Origin: Lachnospiraceae bacterium
Lineage (GTDB): Bacteria > Bacillota > Clostridia > Lachnospirales > Lachnospiraceae
DNA: 56,816 bases
Direction: 5' to 3'
Assembly: GCA_017558145.1 (NCBI GenBank)
Contig: JAFYWF010000079.1
Location: 1-56,816, forward strand
In this document: positions 32,857 through 42,788 of the stretch, piece by piece
Position numbering within the stretch: position 1 is the stretch's first letter
Layout: each line of letters opens with the position of its first letter
Notes under the pieces: generated by a model
What the model saw: only the letters and a program-made list of their open reading frames with translations
Databases searched by the model: none
What the model was told of the DNA's origin: nothing
Translations under genes and position numbers: made by a program

Positions 32857-33603
32857 ATGCCATTAAGTGATGCAGACAAACTGTTTGAGAAAAAATATAC
32901 TTGTCCTATATGTGATCATAACTTTACAGCGAAAACCGTAAGAACCGGCAAAGCGAGAATGATTCGTACGGATATGGATTTAAGAAACGTATATGAAGAT
33001 ATTGAGCCATTAAAATATGATATTATTTTATGTAATAAATGTGGTTATGCCGCATTGTCAAGATTCTTCCCAACAGTAACAAGTGTTCAGCAAAAGTACG
33101 TGGAGGAAAAAATTACACCTAATTTTAAACCTTTGGAAGAAGATGGCGAAGAATATTCTTTTGAACAGGCATTGTTACGTTATCGAATTGCTTTTGCTAA
33201 TGCAGTAGTGAAGATGGCCAAGGCAAGTGAAGGTGCGTATTTATCGTTGAAGACTGCTTGGGTATGTAGAAGTTACAAAGAAAGTTTAGAAACAAATTTA
33301 GCGGGAAATCAGGACAAATACAATCAAATTGATACCATGGAAAAAGAAAATCTGAGAAAAGCATATGACTTATTTGTGAAAGCTGTGCAAACAGAGGGGT
33401 TCCCAATGTGTGGTATGGATGAAAACACTGTAGATTATTTGCTTGCAGTTTTAGCCATGGAACATGAAGACTATTATGATTCTTCCAAGTTAGTATCTAA
33501 GATACTAACGTCCTATTCTGCAGGACAGCGTTTGAAAGACAGAGCAAGAGATGTCAAAGAAGAACTTTCCAGACGAATGAAGGATGCAGGAGTGGAATCA
33601 TAA
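32857..33603 (+). CDS. DUF2225 protein with zinc-ribbon cysteines
   Basis: A 248-residue DUF2225 member. Two CxxC pairs, CPICDHNF (about 16-23) and CNKCGYAA (about 60-67), form a probable zinc ribbon, followed by a helical TPR-like region. The family occurs across Firmicutes; its biochemical role is unknown. The TAA stop overlaps the ATG of the TetR gene by one base, so it is coupled to that regulator. Preceded by a GAGAGG ribosome site. Confidence 0.85.
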   Translation: MPLSDADKLFEKKYTCPICDHNFTAKTVRTGKARMIRTDMDLRNVYEDIEPLKYDIILCNKCGYAALSRFFPTVTSVQQKYVEEKITPNFKPLEEDGEEYSFEQALLRYRIAFANAVVKMAKASEGAYLSLKTAWVCRSYKESLETNLAGNQDKYNQIDTMEKENLRKAYDLFVKAVQTEGFPMCGMDENTVDYLLAVLAMEHEDYYDSSKLVSKILTSYSAGQRLKDRARDVKEELSRRMKDAGVES

Positions 33604-34208
33604 TGAATGATAAGTTTTTTGATTTGAAAAGAGAAAAACAGGATCGAATCATCAACGCCGGATTAAAAGTATTTGCTAAGCATGGATATCGTCATGCTAC
33701 CACGGATGATATTGTCAAGGAAGCAGGTATTAGTAAGGGATTGTTATTTCATTATTTTACCAATAAGGTAGGTGCGTATGTATTCTTAATGGATTATAGT
33801 GTCCGCTTTCTTTTGTTGGAATTATCGCAAACTGTAAAAAAGGATACAAATAATTTTTTTGAACTCTTAAAGCAAATAGAGTTTGGAAAACTTCAGGTGT
33901 TGAAAAATTATCCTTATATGCAGGCATTTTTGGATAAAGCTTTTGAAGAAGAATGTTTAGAAGCATTGGAAGAATGTGAGTTGCAGAAGGAAGTATATCG
34001 GGCAAAGATGGAAGAATATTATGGTCAGGCCAAGGAACAAAAGTTTAAAAATAATGTTACACATGAACAAATGCAGGAGTTGTTTCGCTATTTGATCAGT
34101 GGTATTACGACAGAAAGTATTGCTTTAGATACAGTACAACCGGAATTTATGTATATTCGTATTTGTGAATATGTTGATATGATGAGGAAGGCATATGATG
34201 AAATATAA
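33603..34208 (+). CDS. TetR/AcrR-family transcriptional regulator
   Basis: A 201-residue regulator. The N-terminal HTH occupies about residues 10-55 (IINAGLKVFAKHGYRHATTDDIVKEAGISKG, then LFHYFTNK). The C-terminal ligand domain is divergent, as usual. It shares a 1-bp stop/start overlap with the DUF2225 gene and overlaps the next small gene by about 14 bp, so all three are one operon. Its ligand and targets are unknown. Confidence 0.9.
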   Translation: MNDKFFDLKREKQDRIINAGLKVFAKHGYRHATTDDIVKEAGISKGLLFHYFTNKVGAYVFLMDYSVRFLLLELSQTVKKDTNNFFELLKQIEFGKLQVLKNYPYMQAFLDKAFEEECLEALEECELQKEVYRAKMEEYYGQAKEQKFKNNVTHEQMQELFRYLISGITTESIALDTVQPEFMYIRICEYVDMMRKAYDEI

Positions 34209-34512
34209 TAAATCATACTATCATAATGAAATTGAACTGATTAAAGTTAACAATGTGGAGTTAAAGAATAAAATCGAAAAACTTTTTTTAAGAAATCGAA
34301 TCTCTTATTATATTCGTTGGGATAAAACTTCTTTTTTGCAGAAATTGTTTGGAAAAGATATATCTAATCAATGTAGAATTTGTATTAATGAGTGGGATCG
34401 TGAAGTAGCTTTAGATTTACTGAAGGAATATGAAAATTCTTTTTCAGGAAATGCGGAGTTACTATTAAAGAAGACAGAACCTACTTGGAAAGATTCCTAT
34501 GTACATAAATAA
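34195..34512 (+). CDS. Small hypothetical protein in TetR operon
   Basis: About 105 residues from ATG 34195 (or 34198, better spaced from AGGAAGG). A beta-alpha-beta pattern (IELIKVNNVELKNKIEKLFL ... QCRICINEWDREVALDLLKEY) recalls DUF2007-type small signalling proteins, but similarity is weak. Two Cys form a CRIC pair. It overlaps the end of the TetR gene and is the last in the operon before a strong bidirectional terminator. Confidence 0.6.
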   Translation: MMKYNKSYYHNEIELIKVNNVELKNKIEKLFLRNRISYYIRWDKTSFLQKLFGKDISNQCRICINEWDREVALDLLKEYENSFSGNAELLLKKTEPTWKDSYVHK

Positions 34513-34557
34513 CAAAAAAGATAAGAAATCTGGAAACAGATTTCTTATCTTTTTTTA
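34513..34557. terminator. Bidirectional terminator
   Basis: A perfect 16-bp stem, AAAGATAAGAAATCTG with CAGATTTCTTATCTTT, around a GAAA loop and flanked by A and T runs, lies between converging genes. Confidence 0.95.
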
Positions 34558-35303
34558 TAAACAGAATCAGCAGGATAGCCACCTTTTAATTTCTGCATTC
34601 CTCTTTGTAAGGCATCTTTGGAATTTTTCCAATCCGCATCTTTGTTTTCATAATCAAATTTTTCAATCAGCCAACTAATATCTTCGTAGAGTCTTGTCAT
34701 GTTATTTTTCATCAAAGAGAACAGAGGTGGGAAAAAAGTATCTAATTGTTTCTGACTCAATTTATCTTCGGCATGTTCACATAAATCGCCAAAATGGGAA
34801 AGACAAAATCCCTTGGAAGCTAAAATTTTTTCTTTAAATGAAGGGTCTTTTTCGTATAAATATAAAAATGTATCCATATATCGTGGATAATCGTTTTTAA
34901 AACGATTACATATATAACAAGATGCTTCTCTTTCTAAGGTCCATTTGCCGATAGTATTACTACGCTCCGTGGAAGTCTTTTTTTTATCAAAAAAACCTTT
35001 TTTTACAAAAGATTTCCCCTGCATTTTCTTTTTCATTTCTTTTATAGTTTCCTGATAATGCGTTTTTAATATCCAGGCATTTCCCAAGGTATTACCATAA
35101 TCGAACATTTTCTTAAAATGAGCTCGACAAAATCCAAATTTATCAGTATCCGAACGAATGTCACTTTCCATATAAGAAGAACCGGATCCTAATACGAAGT
35201 CCATTAAATCTTGTTCTAATTTTCTTTCAATAAAACAAAAAGGACACTCATCGCCGGCATTTACAGCATCGTTTAAAGGTATTGTATATAATTTTTCTTT
35301 CAT
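34545..35303 (-). CDS. DUF6062 protein with duplicated Cys-His motifs
   Basis: A 252-residue cytoplasmic protein. The motif arrangement CPFC ... GFCRAHF occurs near residues 20-60 and again as CYIC ... GFCLSHF near 125-165, suggesting an internal duplication with metal sites made from CxxC and CxxHF. This matches DUF6062, common in Lachnospiraceae. The function is unknown. The ATG at 35303 follows GAGGAGG with about 9 bp spacing; an upstream GTG falls inside the ribosome site and is rejected. Confidence 0.78.
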   Translation of the reverse strand: MKEKLYTIPLNDAVNAGDECPFCFIERKLEQDLMDFVLGSGSSYMESDIRSDTDKFGFCRAHFKKMFDYGNTLGNAWILKTHYQETIKEMKKKMQGKSFVKKGFFDKKKTSTERSNTIGKWTLEREASCYICNRFKNDYPRYMDTFLYLYEKDPSFKEKILASKGFCLSHFGDLCEHAEDKLSQKQLDTFFPPLFSLMKNNMTRLYEDISWLIEKFDYENKDADWKNSKDALQRGMQKLKGGYPADSVYKKR

Positions 35304-35464
35304 ATGTGTAGACCTCCTCACGGGAATTACTCGCTGATTAGGCGGTACTCTTGTAAACTACAGGTACATTGTATTATACATGATATTTTGTTATTATGAA
35401 ATTGAAAATCATAAAAGAATTACGGAAAAATAAAAAATAAAAATAATCTCTAAGGGAGGAAAAT

Positions 35465-38400
35465 ATGTCTCTGCAGTTAGTATTGGGTGGTTCTGGAAGT
35501 GGAAAAAGTACCTATGTATATGAAAATATAATAGAAAGATCCATGAAGGAAGAACAGAAACGTTTTTTTATTTTGGTACCAGATCAGTTTACTATGGAAA
35601 CCCAGATGGAATTGGTGAAGCGACATCCAAGAGGAGGCATTTTAAACATTGATGTATTGTCATTTTCGAGACTGGCGTATCGTATTTTTGAAGAAACCGG
35701 GGCAGGAAATCAGATGATATTAGATGATACGGGGAAAAGTCTGGTTCTGAGAAGAGTAGCTGAATCTATGAAAGAAGATGTGCCAATCTTGGGAAGTAAT
35801 CTAAAAAAAATAGGTTATATTCACGAAGTGAAGTCAGCTATTAGCGAGTTTATGCAATATGATATTGATGCAAAAAAAATGGAACATATGTTGGAATATA
35901 GTAAGAAGCGTGGGGGATTGTATGGAAAGTTAAAGGATTTGAAAACCCTTTATCAAGGTTTTATAGATTATATTAATGAGCGCTTTATCACGACAGAAGA
36001 AATTTATGGTTTGCTGGCTAGTGAACTCGAAAAATCGAAGATAATTCGTGATAGTGTGATTGTAATGGATGGTTTTACCGGATTTACACCGATACAAAAT
36101 CAGGTAATCGAGAAGCTTCTTATGTTATCTGAAGAAGTAATTATGACAGTAACAGTGAATCAGAAAGAAAACCATAAAGAAGATATTTCTGAGCAGTTAT
36201 TTTCATTAAGTAAAAAGACAATTTCTAAAATGGAGCAAATCGCAGGAAGAGCAAATATAGAAATTAAACCCAGGATTTGGATGTCACAAGAGAAAAAAAG
36301 ATTTGAAAAGGCTCCCAATATTGCTCATTTAGAAGAAAATATTTTTCGTTATCCATATAAGACAAAAGAGGAAGAAACGGAAGAAATTAAAGTATTCGAA
36401 GCAAAGAATATAGAGTACGAGGTCAAAAATACTTGTAAGCAGATTCGAGAATTACTAAGAGAAGGATATTGTTATCGCGATATTGCGGTGATAGTTAGTG
36501 ATTTGGCCTCTTATAGCAGCCAGATAGAAGAAAGTTTTGAAGAATACGAAATTCCTGTTTTCCTGGATCAGACCAGAGAAATTACGTTGAATCCTTTTAT
36601 TGAATATATTCGATCTACAATTCAGATTTTAGTAAAAAATTACTCCTATGAGACCATGTTTCATTTTTTGAGAAGCGGAATGGTGGAGTATGACAGAGAA
36701 ATGATAGATGAATTAGAAAACTATTGTATAGCAGGAGGTATCAAGGGAAAAAAAGCATGGAGTACAATTTTTTGTAATTTGAATTACAAAAAATCAAATC
36801 AAGAAGATGAAGAAGAAAAAGAGAAACAAAGAATAAAGTTAGAAAAAATAAATAACATGCGCAATCAAATTGTTGAAAGCTTATCTGTGTTCAAAACCGG
36901 AAAACAAACTGTAAAAAAACAGGTGTCACAGTTGTATGAGTTTATTGTTAATAATGAATGTCAGAATAGGTTAAAGACATATGCAGAAGCTTTTGCTGCC
37001 GGAAATGATAAATCTAAGGAAAAGGAATACACACAGATTTATCGTTTTGTTATGGACCTTTTGGATCAAATGGTTAGTCTTTTAGGAGAAGAGGTCTTAA
37101 CATGGGAAGAATTTGGTCAAATTTTAGATGCCGGTTTTGGGGAAATTGAAGTAGGAATTATTCCACAGAATGTAGATATTATCGTTGTGGGAGATATGGA
37201 AAGAACTCGTTTAAAACAAGTAAAAGCGTTGTTCTTTTTAGGAGTAAATGATGGGAAAATTCCAAGACAAACTTCTACCGGCGGCATGTTGTCAGATATA
37301 GACAGGGAGTTTCTTGCGGAAGGTGACTTCGAATTAGCACCGACTCCAAGACAGCAAATATTCATTCAGAAATTTTACTTATATCTAAATTTAACAAAAC
37401 CATCACATAAACTTTTTCTATCATATGCAAAGCAAAGTGGAGATGGAAAGGTCATGAAGCCTTCGTACTTTATTACAGTAATTCAAAAATTATTTCCTAA
37501 GCTAGAGATTGAAAAGGTAGATGAGTTTCCATGGGATAGTATTTTAACTATCGAAGAGGGAAAAGCCATGGGGGTTTGCTTGCTGGATGAATCCAAACGA
37601 GGAGTATTGGGAGAACGGGAAGAAACAATCATGAATGCCTTATTGAAGGTATTAAAGGAAGTTTCTAATCAAAAACCGTGGGTAGAACGATTGTTAGATA
37701 GCGTATTTTTTTCTTATGAAGAAAAAAGACTAAGTCGCGAGGCAGCAAAGATTCTATATGGAACAGCACTTCGAAGCAGTGTCAGTCGTTTGGAAAAAAT
37801 GGCATCCTGCGCCTATGCTCATTATTTACAATATGGTTTAGGGTTATCCGAAAGAGAAGAATATAGTTTTGAAGCTGCAGATATGGGAAATGTTTTTCAT
37901 GGAGTGCTAGAAGAATTTGCAGGAAAACTTGCAAATGAAAATTATACATGGTTAGACTTTCCAATGGAAAAAGGTCGTGAAATTTTAAAGAGCGCTCTGG
38001 AAACTTATGCAATAGAGTACGAAAATACTATATTATTTGCTAGTGCAAGAAATGCATATTTAAAAGATAAGATGGAACGAATTTTGTTGAGAACAATTGA
38101 AATTTTGCAATATCAGTTGCAAAAAGGAAAATTTATGCCACAAAATTTTGAAATCTCTTTTTCTTCTTTACAGGACTTGGACTCCGTTAGTGTAGATTTA
38201 AACCATCAGGAAAAATTATTTTTACAGGGAAGAATTGACAGAATTGATACCTATGAAAAGGATGAAAATGTTTATGTTAAAATTTTAGATTACAAGTCCG
38301 GGGGACAACAGTTTCAATTAGCATCCTTTTATCAAGGTTTACAATTACAGTTAGTAATTTATTTAAATGCTGCTATGGAATTGAAACAAAAGCAATTTCC

Positions 38401-38902
38401 AAACAAAAACATTATTCCCGGGGCATTTGGCTATTATCATGTGACGGATCCTTTGGTTGATGGATGGGAAGGTATGACAGAGGAAGAATTGCAGAAGGAA
38501 ATTAAAAAGCAATTGAGAATGGCAGGTTATGTTAATTCCGATGCTGAGGTTCTGAAAGGCATGGATTATGAACAAGAAGGAAAATCAGATGTGATAGAGA
38601 TAGAATATAAAAAAGATGGAACTCTTGGTTCCAGATCCCATGTTATGACGGCAGAACAAATAGAAGTACTGCAGAAGTATGCAAAAATAAAGGTTGCATC
38701 CTTAGGAAATGAGATTCTAGAGGGAAATATTGCAATTCATCCTGTTAGTAATAGTTCCAAAGAGGCTTGTACTTATTGTAATTATAAAGAAGTTTGTGGA
38801 TTTGATACAAGGCTTGTAGGATACACAAAAAAAGAATGTCAGAATATGGATGAGTCTCAATTGTGGCAAGAAATTCGCACAGTTGTGGAAGGAAAAGAAT
38901 AG
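35465..38902 (+). CDS. addB: ATP-dependent nuclease subunit B
   Basis: A 1145-residue AddB (RexB-like) subunit of the double-strand-break resecting helicase-nuclease. Walker A is GGSGSGKST near residues 8-16. The C-terminal nuclease has ILDYKSG near residue 943, and the 4Fe-4S cysteines are one in ASCAYAHYL near 780 and three in CTYCNYKEVC near 1100. It works with AddA, loading at breaks for homologous recombination. AAGGGAGG precedes the ATG. The addA start lies 11 bp after its stop. Confidence 0.96.
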   Translation: MSLQLVLGGSGSGKSTYVYENIIERSMKEEQKRFFILVPDQFTMETQMELVKRHPRGGILNIDVLSFSRLAYRIFEETGAGNQMILDDTGKSLVLRRVAESMKEDVPILGSNLKKIGYIHEVKSAISEFMQYDIDAKKMEHMLEYSKKRGGLYGKLKDLKTLYQGFIDYINERFITTEEIYGLLASELEKSKIIRDSVIVMDGFTGFTPIQNQVIEKLLMLSEEVIMTVTVNQKENHKEDISEQLFSLSKKTISKMEQIAGRANIEIKPRIWMSQEKKRFEKAPNIAHLEENIFRYPYKTKEEETEEIKVFEAKNIEYEVKNTCKQIRELLREGYCYRDIAVIVSDLASYSSQIEESFEEYEIPVFLDQTREITLNPFIEYIRSTIQILVKNYSYETMFHFLRSGMVEYDREMIDELENYCIAGGIKGKKAWSTIFCNLNYKKSNQEDEEEKEKQRIKLEKINNMRNQIVESLSVFKTGKQTVKKQVSQLYEFIVNNECQNRLKTYAEAFAAGNDKSKEKEYTQIYRFVMDLLDQMVSLLGEEVLTWEEFGQILDAGFGEIEVGIIPQNVDIIVVGDMERTRLKQVKALFFLGVNDGKIPRQTSTGGMLSDIDREFLAEGDFELAPTPRQQIFIQKFYLYLNLTKPSHKLFLSYAKQSGDGKVMKPSYFITVIQKLFPKLEIEKVDEFPWDSILTIEEGKAMGVCLLDESKRGVLGEREETIMNALLKVLKEVSNQKPWVERLLDSVFFSYEEKRLSREAAKILYGTALRSSVSRLEKMASCAYAHYLQYGLGLSEREEYSFEAADMGNVFHGVLEEFAGKLANENYTWLDFPMEKGREILKSALETYAIEYENTILFASARNAYLKDKMERILLRTIEILQYQLQKGKFMPQNFEISFSSLQDLDSVSVDLNHQEKLFLQGRIDRIDTYEKDENVYVKILDYKSGGQQFQLASFYQGLQLQLVIYLNAAMELKQKQFPNKNIIPGAFGYYHVTDPLVDGWEGMTEEELQKEIKKQLRMAGYVNSDAEVLKGMDYEQEGKSDVIEIEYKKDGTLGSRSHVMTAEQIEVLQKYAKIKVASLGNEILEGNIAIHPVSNSSKEACTYCNYKEVCGFDTRLVGYTKKECQNMDESQLWQEIRTVVEGKE

Positions 38903-38913
38903 GAGGAACGGTT

Positions 38914-41900
38914 GTGGAATTTACACCGGAACAGCAAGAAGTTATAGATTTAAGAGAGAAGAATATTTTGGTATCTGCTGCGGCAGGAAGCGGGAAAACA
39001 GCAGTTTTGGTAGAAAGAATTCTAGGGTTAATTACGGATGAAAAGCGTCCGGTAGATATTGACCATTTATTGATTGTGACCTTTACTAATGCTGCAGCCG
39101 GAGAAATGCGAGAAAGAATAGGAGCTGCCATTGAAAAAAGATTGGAATTAGAACCGGACAATGAACATTTGCAAAAACAATCCACATTGTTACACAGAGC
39201 ATTAATTACTACAATTGATAGTTTTTGTCTTTTTATTTTAAAAAATAATTTTAATGATATAGGGTTAGATCCGGGATTTCGTGTAGCAGATACTGGTGAA
39301 GTTGAATTATTAAAACAAGATATAATAAATGATATGTTTGAAGAGCTGTTAGATACAGAGGAGACAAGCAAAGAATTTGTATGGTTGTTGGATCATTTGG
39401 CAATTAGAGGAAAAGAAAAGGTATTAGAAGAAACGATTCTTAAAATTTATCAATATTCCCAAAGTTTTCCATGGCCCAAGGAATGGTTATTGGAACGATA
39501 TAAGGATTATGATATCCAAGGAGGAATGGAGCAGACTCTTTGGGGAAAATTATGGAAAGAGGAACTGAAACGAACTCTTTCAGAGCTGGAAAGCAGAATA
39601 TGGTTTGCGATGGAAGCGTGTAAAAAGTCGGATGGACCATATATGTATTTGGATGCTTTGGAATCGGATTTGGAGATTCTTAGTTTTTTAAAGGCGAAAG
39701 AATGGAGAGAACAATATGAAAAATTACAGAATCTGACATTTGCCAGATTATCTACGAAAAAAGATCCTATGGTATCTTCGCAAGGCAGAGAAATGGTGAA
39801 AATATTGCGGGATCAAATTAAAAAAGAGATTGGAAAATTAAAAGAAAATTTTTTCCCAATTACCCGACAAACCATGGAAGAACAGATGCAGGAAATCCGA
39901 AAAGTAGAAAAGGTATTGATTGATAGTGTAATAAGGTTTTCGGAAAAATTTGAGAAATGCAAAAGAGATAAAAATATTTTAGATTTTAATGATATGGAGC
40001 ATATGGCTTTGGACATCCTTATTTCCAGAGTGCAAGATCCGAACACAGGTGAAATGATATGTGAACCTACCAGGACAGCTATTGATTACAGCTGTTATTT
40101 TAAAGAAATTATGATTGATGAATATCAGGATTCGAATTTGGTACAGGAATATTTGCTGCAAAGTATCAGTGGAGAAAAGAATCAATGTTATAATCGATTT
40201 ATGGTAGGAGATTTAAAGCAAAGTATATATAAGTTTCGTTTGGCAAGACCGGATATTTTTTTGGAGAAGTATCACACCTACTCTTTGACAATGGGGGGGC
40301 ATTCGAAAAGAATTGATCTCCATAAAAATTTTCGCAGCAGAAAGCAAGTACTGGACAGTGTAAACCATATTTTTTATCAGATTATGGATAAAGAGTTGGG
40401 AGATATTGATTACACCGAAGAAGAAGCCTTATTTCCCGGGGCTGACTATGAAGAAGCAGGAGAGGATTATAGGACGGAATTATTGCTTTTGGAGGAAAGT
40501 GAGGAAGAGAGTCGAAAAGCGGAAGGAGCTATGATTGCAAGCCGAATCCAGGAGTTGGTGGGTTGTTTCATGATTACAGATAAAGAAACAGGGCAGCTTC
40601 GTCCTACGCGTTATAAAGATATTGTTATTTTATTACGTTCTAATGCGGGCTGGGATGAAGAATTTCAACAAGTCATGCTGGAATACGATATTCCTACTTG
40701 TTTAACACGTAAAACAGGTTACTTTTCTTCTTTGGAAATTCAAACGATTTTATCTTTTTTGAGAACATTGGATAATCCCAAACAAGATATTCCTTTATAT
40801 GCAACCATGAAATCTTTATTCGGCAACTTTACGGAAGAAGAGATTGTGTCCATTAAGGGAATGGGTGAAAAAAAACTTTATGATAACTTAATATTGAAGG
40901 CAGCTACGGAAAATGGAAAAAAAGAAAAGGCGTTTTTGGAACGGCTGAATTCTTACCGTGACATGGTATATGTGATACCGATTCATAAGCTGATTCGTGT
41001 GTATTTGAAGGAAACAGGATATTTGCATTATTATGCAGGTTTGGCGGGAGGAGAACAAAGAACAGCTAATATCAAGATGCTGTTACAAAAAGCTGAAAGC
41101 TATGAAAAAACAAGTTATTTTGGACTCTTTCATTTTATCCGTTATATGGAACAACTGAAAAAATATGAAATTGATGTTGGCGAGTCCGGTAGTGTGGAAG
41201 AAACCGGAGATATGGTCAGGATCATGAGTATTCATAAAAGTAAAGGATTGGAATTTCCTATATGTTTTGTAGCTGGTCTAGGGAAAAAGATTAATCAACA
41301 AGATACTTACGCCGGATTATTATGCGATATGGATTTGGGAATTGGAATGGAGTACCGTAATCCTATCAAAAGAGTACGCCAGGCGGATTTGCGAAGGAAT
41401 GTATTGGCTCGTAAAATGCAATTGGATAATTTAGGCGAAGAATTGCGAATTTTGTACGTTGCTATGACAAGGGCAAAGGAAAAATTAATCATGACCGGAA
41501 TGGTCAAAGATTATGAAAAACGTATGTTATCTTATGAGTGGCTGAGAAATATTAAAAAACAGAAGTTACCTTTTGGTGTATTAAGCAGTGCTAATAGTTA
41601 TCTTGATTTTATTCTTCCTGCTATGGTACGGGAACAAGAGGTGATTCATATCATTTCATGGAATCCGTGGCATGCAAAAAGAAAGACAGATACAGAGGAA
41701 GTAAAGGTACAGGTAAATAGAATTTTAATTGAGGAACGATTGGTTTCTCCTTATACCAAAGAAGAACAGGAGATTGCAGAGATAATAAGACAAAATTTGT
41801 CTTTTGCTTATGCACATCCTCAGTTACAAGGACTTTATGTAAAAACTTCGGTTTCAGAATTAAAAATGAAAGCTATGGAAGAAAAAGATCAAGAAGCATA

Positions 41901-42483
41901 TCAGCTTTTTGAAGAAGCTCCGACTAAAGATTATGTGCCGGAATTTGTGGAGGCAAAAGGAAAGGTAGGAGGAACCATCAGAGGAAATGCATATCATAGA
42001 GTGATGGAATTAATGGATTTTACGAAAATTGAAGATCTTGATTTTATTATGGATCAAATGAAACAACAGGCAGAAGAAAAGGTGTTGGATCCACTCTATG
42101 TATCTTTGATTAAAAGAACCAAGATACAGAAATTTCTTGAATCAACATTGGCAAAACGAATGAAGAAGGCTCAGGAGCAGGATAAATTATATCGGGAGCA
42201 ACCCTTTGTTTATGGTCTTGCGGCCAATCGTTTGGATGAAAAATTTCCATCGGAAGAAAAGGTTTTAATTCAAGGGATTGTGGATGTTTTTTTTGAAGAA
42301 GAGGGAGAGCTTGTAATCGTAGATTATAAAACTGATGCAGTGGAAACTGCAGAGGAGTTATGCAACCGTTATCGGGAACAGCTAAAATATTATCAGGAGG
42401 CATTGGAATGTTTAACAGAAAAAACAGTAAAAGAAAAAATATTATATTCCTTTGCGTTAAATCAGAGCATTGTAGTAAATTAA
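38914..42483 (+). CDS. addA: ATP-dependent helicase/nuclease subunit A
   Basis: A 1189-residue UvrD-type helicase plus nuclease. Walker A AAAGSGKTAVLVERI lies near residue 25; motif II is DEYQDSN, motif VI LYVAMTRAKEKL, and the C-terminal nuclease contains VIVDYKTD near residue 1139. It forms AddAB with the upstream product. The start is taken as GTG 38914 (MEFTPEQQ), 8 bp after AGGAGG; the open frame further upstream lies inside addB. The family start motif supports this choice. Confidence 0.96.
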   Translation: MEFTPEQQEVIDLREKNILVSAAAGSGKTAVLVERILGLITDEKRPVDIDHLLIVTFTNAAAGEMRERIGAAIEKRLELEPDNEHLQKQSTLLHRALITTIDSFCLFILKNNFNDIGLDPGFRVADTGEVELLKQDIINDMFEELLDTEETSKEFVWLLDHLAIRGKEKVLEETILKIYQYSQSFPWPKEWLLERYKDYDIQGGMEQTLWGKLWKEELKRTLSELESRIWFAMEACKKSDGPYMYLDALESDLEILSFLKAKEWREQYEKLQNLTFARLSTKKDPMVSSQGREMVKILRDQIKKEIGKLKENFFPITRQTMEEQMQEIRKVEKVLIDSVIRFSEKFEKCKRDKNILDFNDMEHMALDILISRVQDPNTGEMICEPTRTAIDYSCYFKEIMIDEYQDSNLVQEYLLQSISGEKNQCYNRFMVGDLKQSIYKFRLARPDIFLEKYHTYSLTMGGHSKRIDLHKNFRSRKQVLDSVNHIFYQIMDKELGDIDYTEEEALFPGADYEEAGEDYRTELLLLEESEEESRKAEGAMIASRIQELVGCFMITDKETGQLRPTRYKDIVILLRSNAGWDEEFQQVMLEYDIPTCLTRKTGYFSSLEIQTILSFLRTLDNPKQDIPLYATMKSLFGNFTEEEIVSIKGMGEKKLYDNLILKAATENGKKEKAFLERLNSYRDMVYVIPIHKLIRVYLKETGYLHYYAGLAGGEQRTANIKMLLQKAESYEKTSYFGLFHFIRYMEQLKKYEIDVGESGSVEETGDMVRIMSIHKSKGLEFPICFVAGLGKKINQQDTYAGLLCDMDLGIGMEYRNPIKRVRQADLRRNVLARKMQLDNLGEELRILYVAMTRAKEKLIMTGMVKDYEKRMLSYEWLRNIKKQKLPFGVLSSANSYLDFILPAMVREQEVIHIISWNPWHAKRKTDTEEVKVQVNRILIEERLVSPYTKEEQEIAEIIRQNLSFAYAHPQLQGLYVKTSVSELKMKAMEEKDQEAYQLFEEAPTKDYVPEFVEAKGKVGGTIRGNAYHRVMELMDFTKIEDLDFIMDQMKQQAEEKVLDPLYVSLIKRTKIQKFLESTLAKRMKKAQEQDKLYREQPFVYGLAANRLDEKFPSEEKVLIQGIVDVFFEEEGELVIVDYKTDAVETAEELCNRYREQLKYYQEALECLTEKTVKEKILYSFALNQSIVVN

Positions 42484-42536
42484 TGCGGATTAAAAAATCC
42501 GAGTCATAATTCAAAAATGCTTACAAAATTTTTGTG

Positions 42537-42568
42537 TTGACAAAAATAAAAAAAAGCAATAGTATGAT
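42537..42568 (+). promoter_or_regulatory. Promoter of the thiT riboswitch transcript
   Basis: TTGACA at 42537-42542 is followed by TAGTAT (17 bp) or TATGAT (20 bp). Confidence 0.6.
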
Positions 42569-42583
42569 GGCGTAATAAATAAG

Positions 42584-42672
42584 TTGCTAGGGGAGCGTTA
42601 GCTGAGAATCATCTTCGGATGGGGACCCTCATTACTTGATTCCGGATAATACCGGCGTAAGGAAGCCAAATA
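42584..42672 (+). promoter_or_regulatory. TPP riboswitch (THI element)
   Basis: Conserved blocks appear in order: CTAGGGGAGCG, GCTGAGAA, GGGACCCTCATTACTTGATT, CGGATAATACCGGCGTAAGGAAG. They form the thiamine-pyrophosphate aptamer. The downstream gene is a thiamine transporter. The platform hairpin at 42756-42788 is separate. Confidence 0.95.
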
Positions 42673-42755
42673 GTAGAAATGCGTATTGTAGGCGCCAATA
42701 TAGAGTCATGGATACAAGAACTCTGTAAAAACAGTATTTCTAAGCTACTAAGCTT

Positions 42756-42788
42756 CCTCCCAAACTAGCAAAAGTGGGAGGTTTTTTT
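42756..42788 (+). terminator. TPP-riboswitch terminator that also contains the thiT ribosome site
   Basis: CCTCCCA pairs with TGGGAGG around a 12-nt loop, followed by T7. The 3' arm GGGAGG is the only ribosome site for thiT, so the same stem can end transcription and hide the start. Confidence 0.85.

Noticed and set aside
38863..38913. Upstream extension of addA
   Set aside because: The extra 17 codons lie within addB and before the AGGAGG site; family members start at MEFTPEQ-like sequence.
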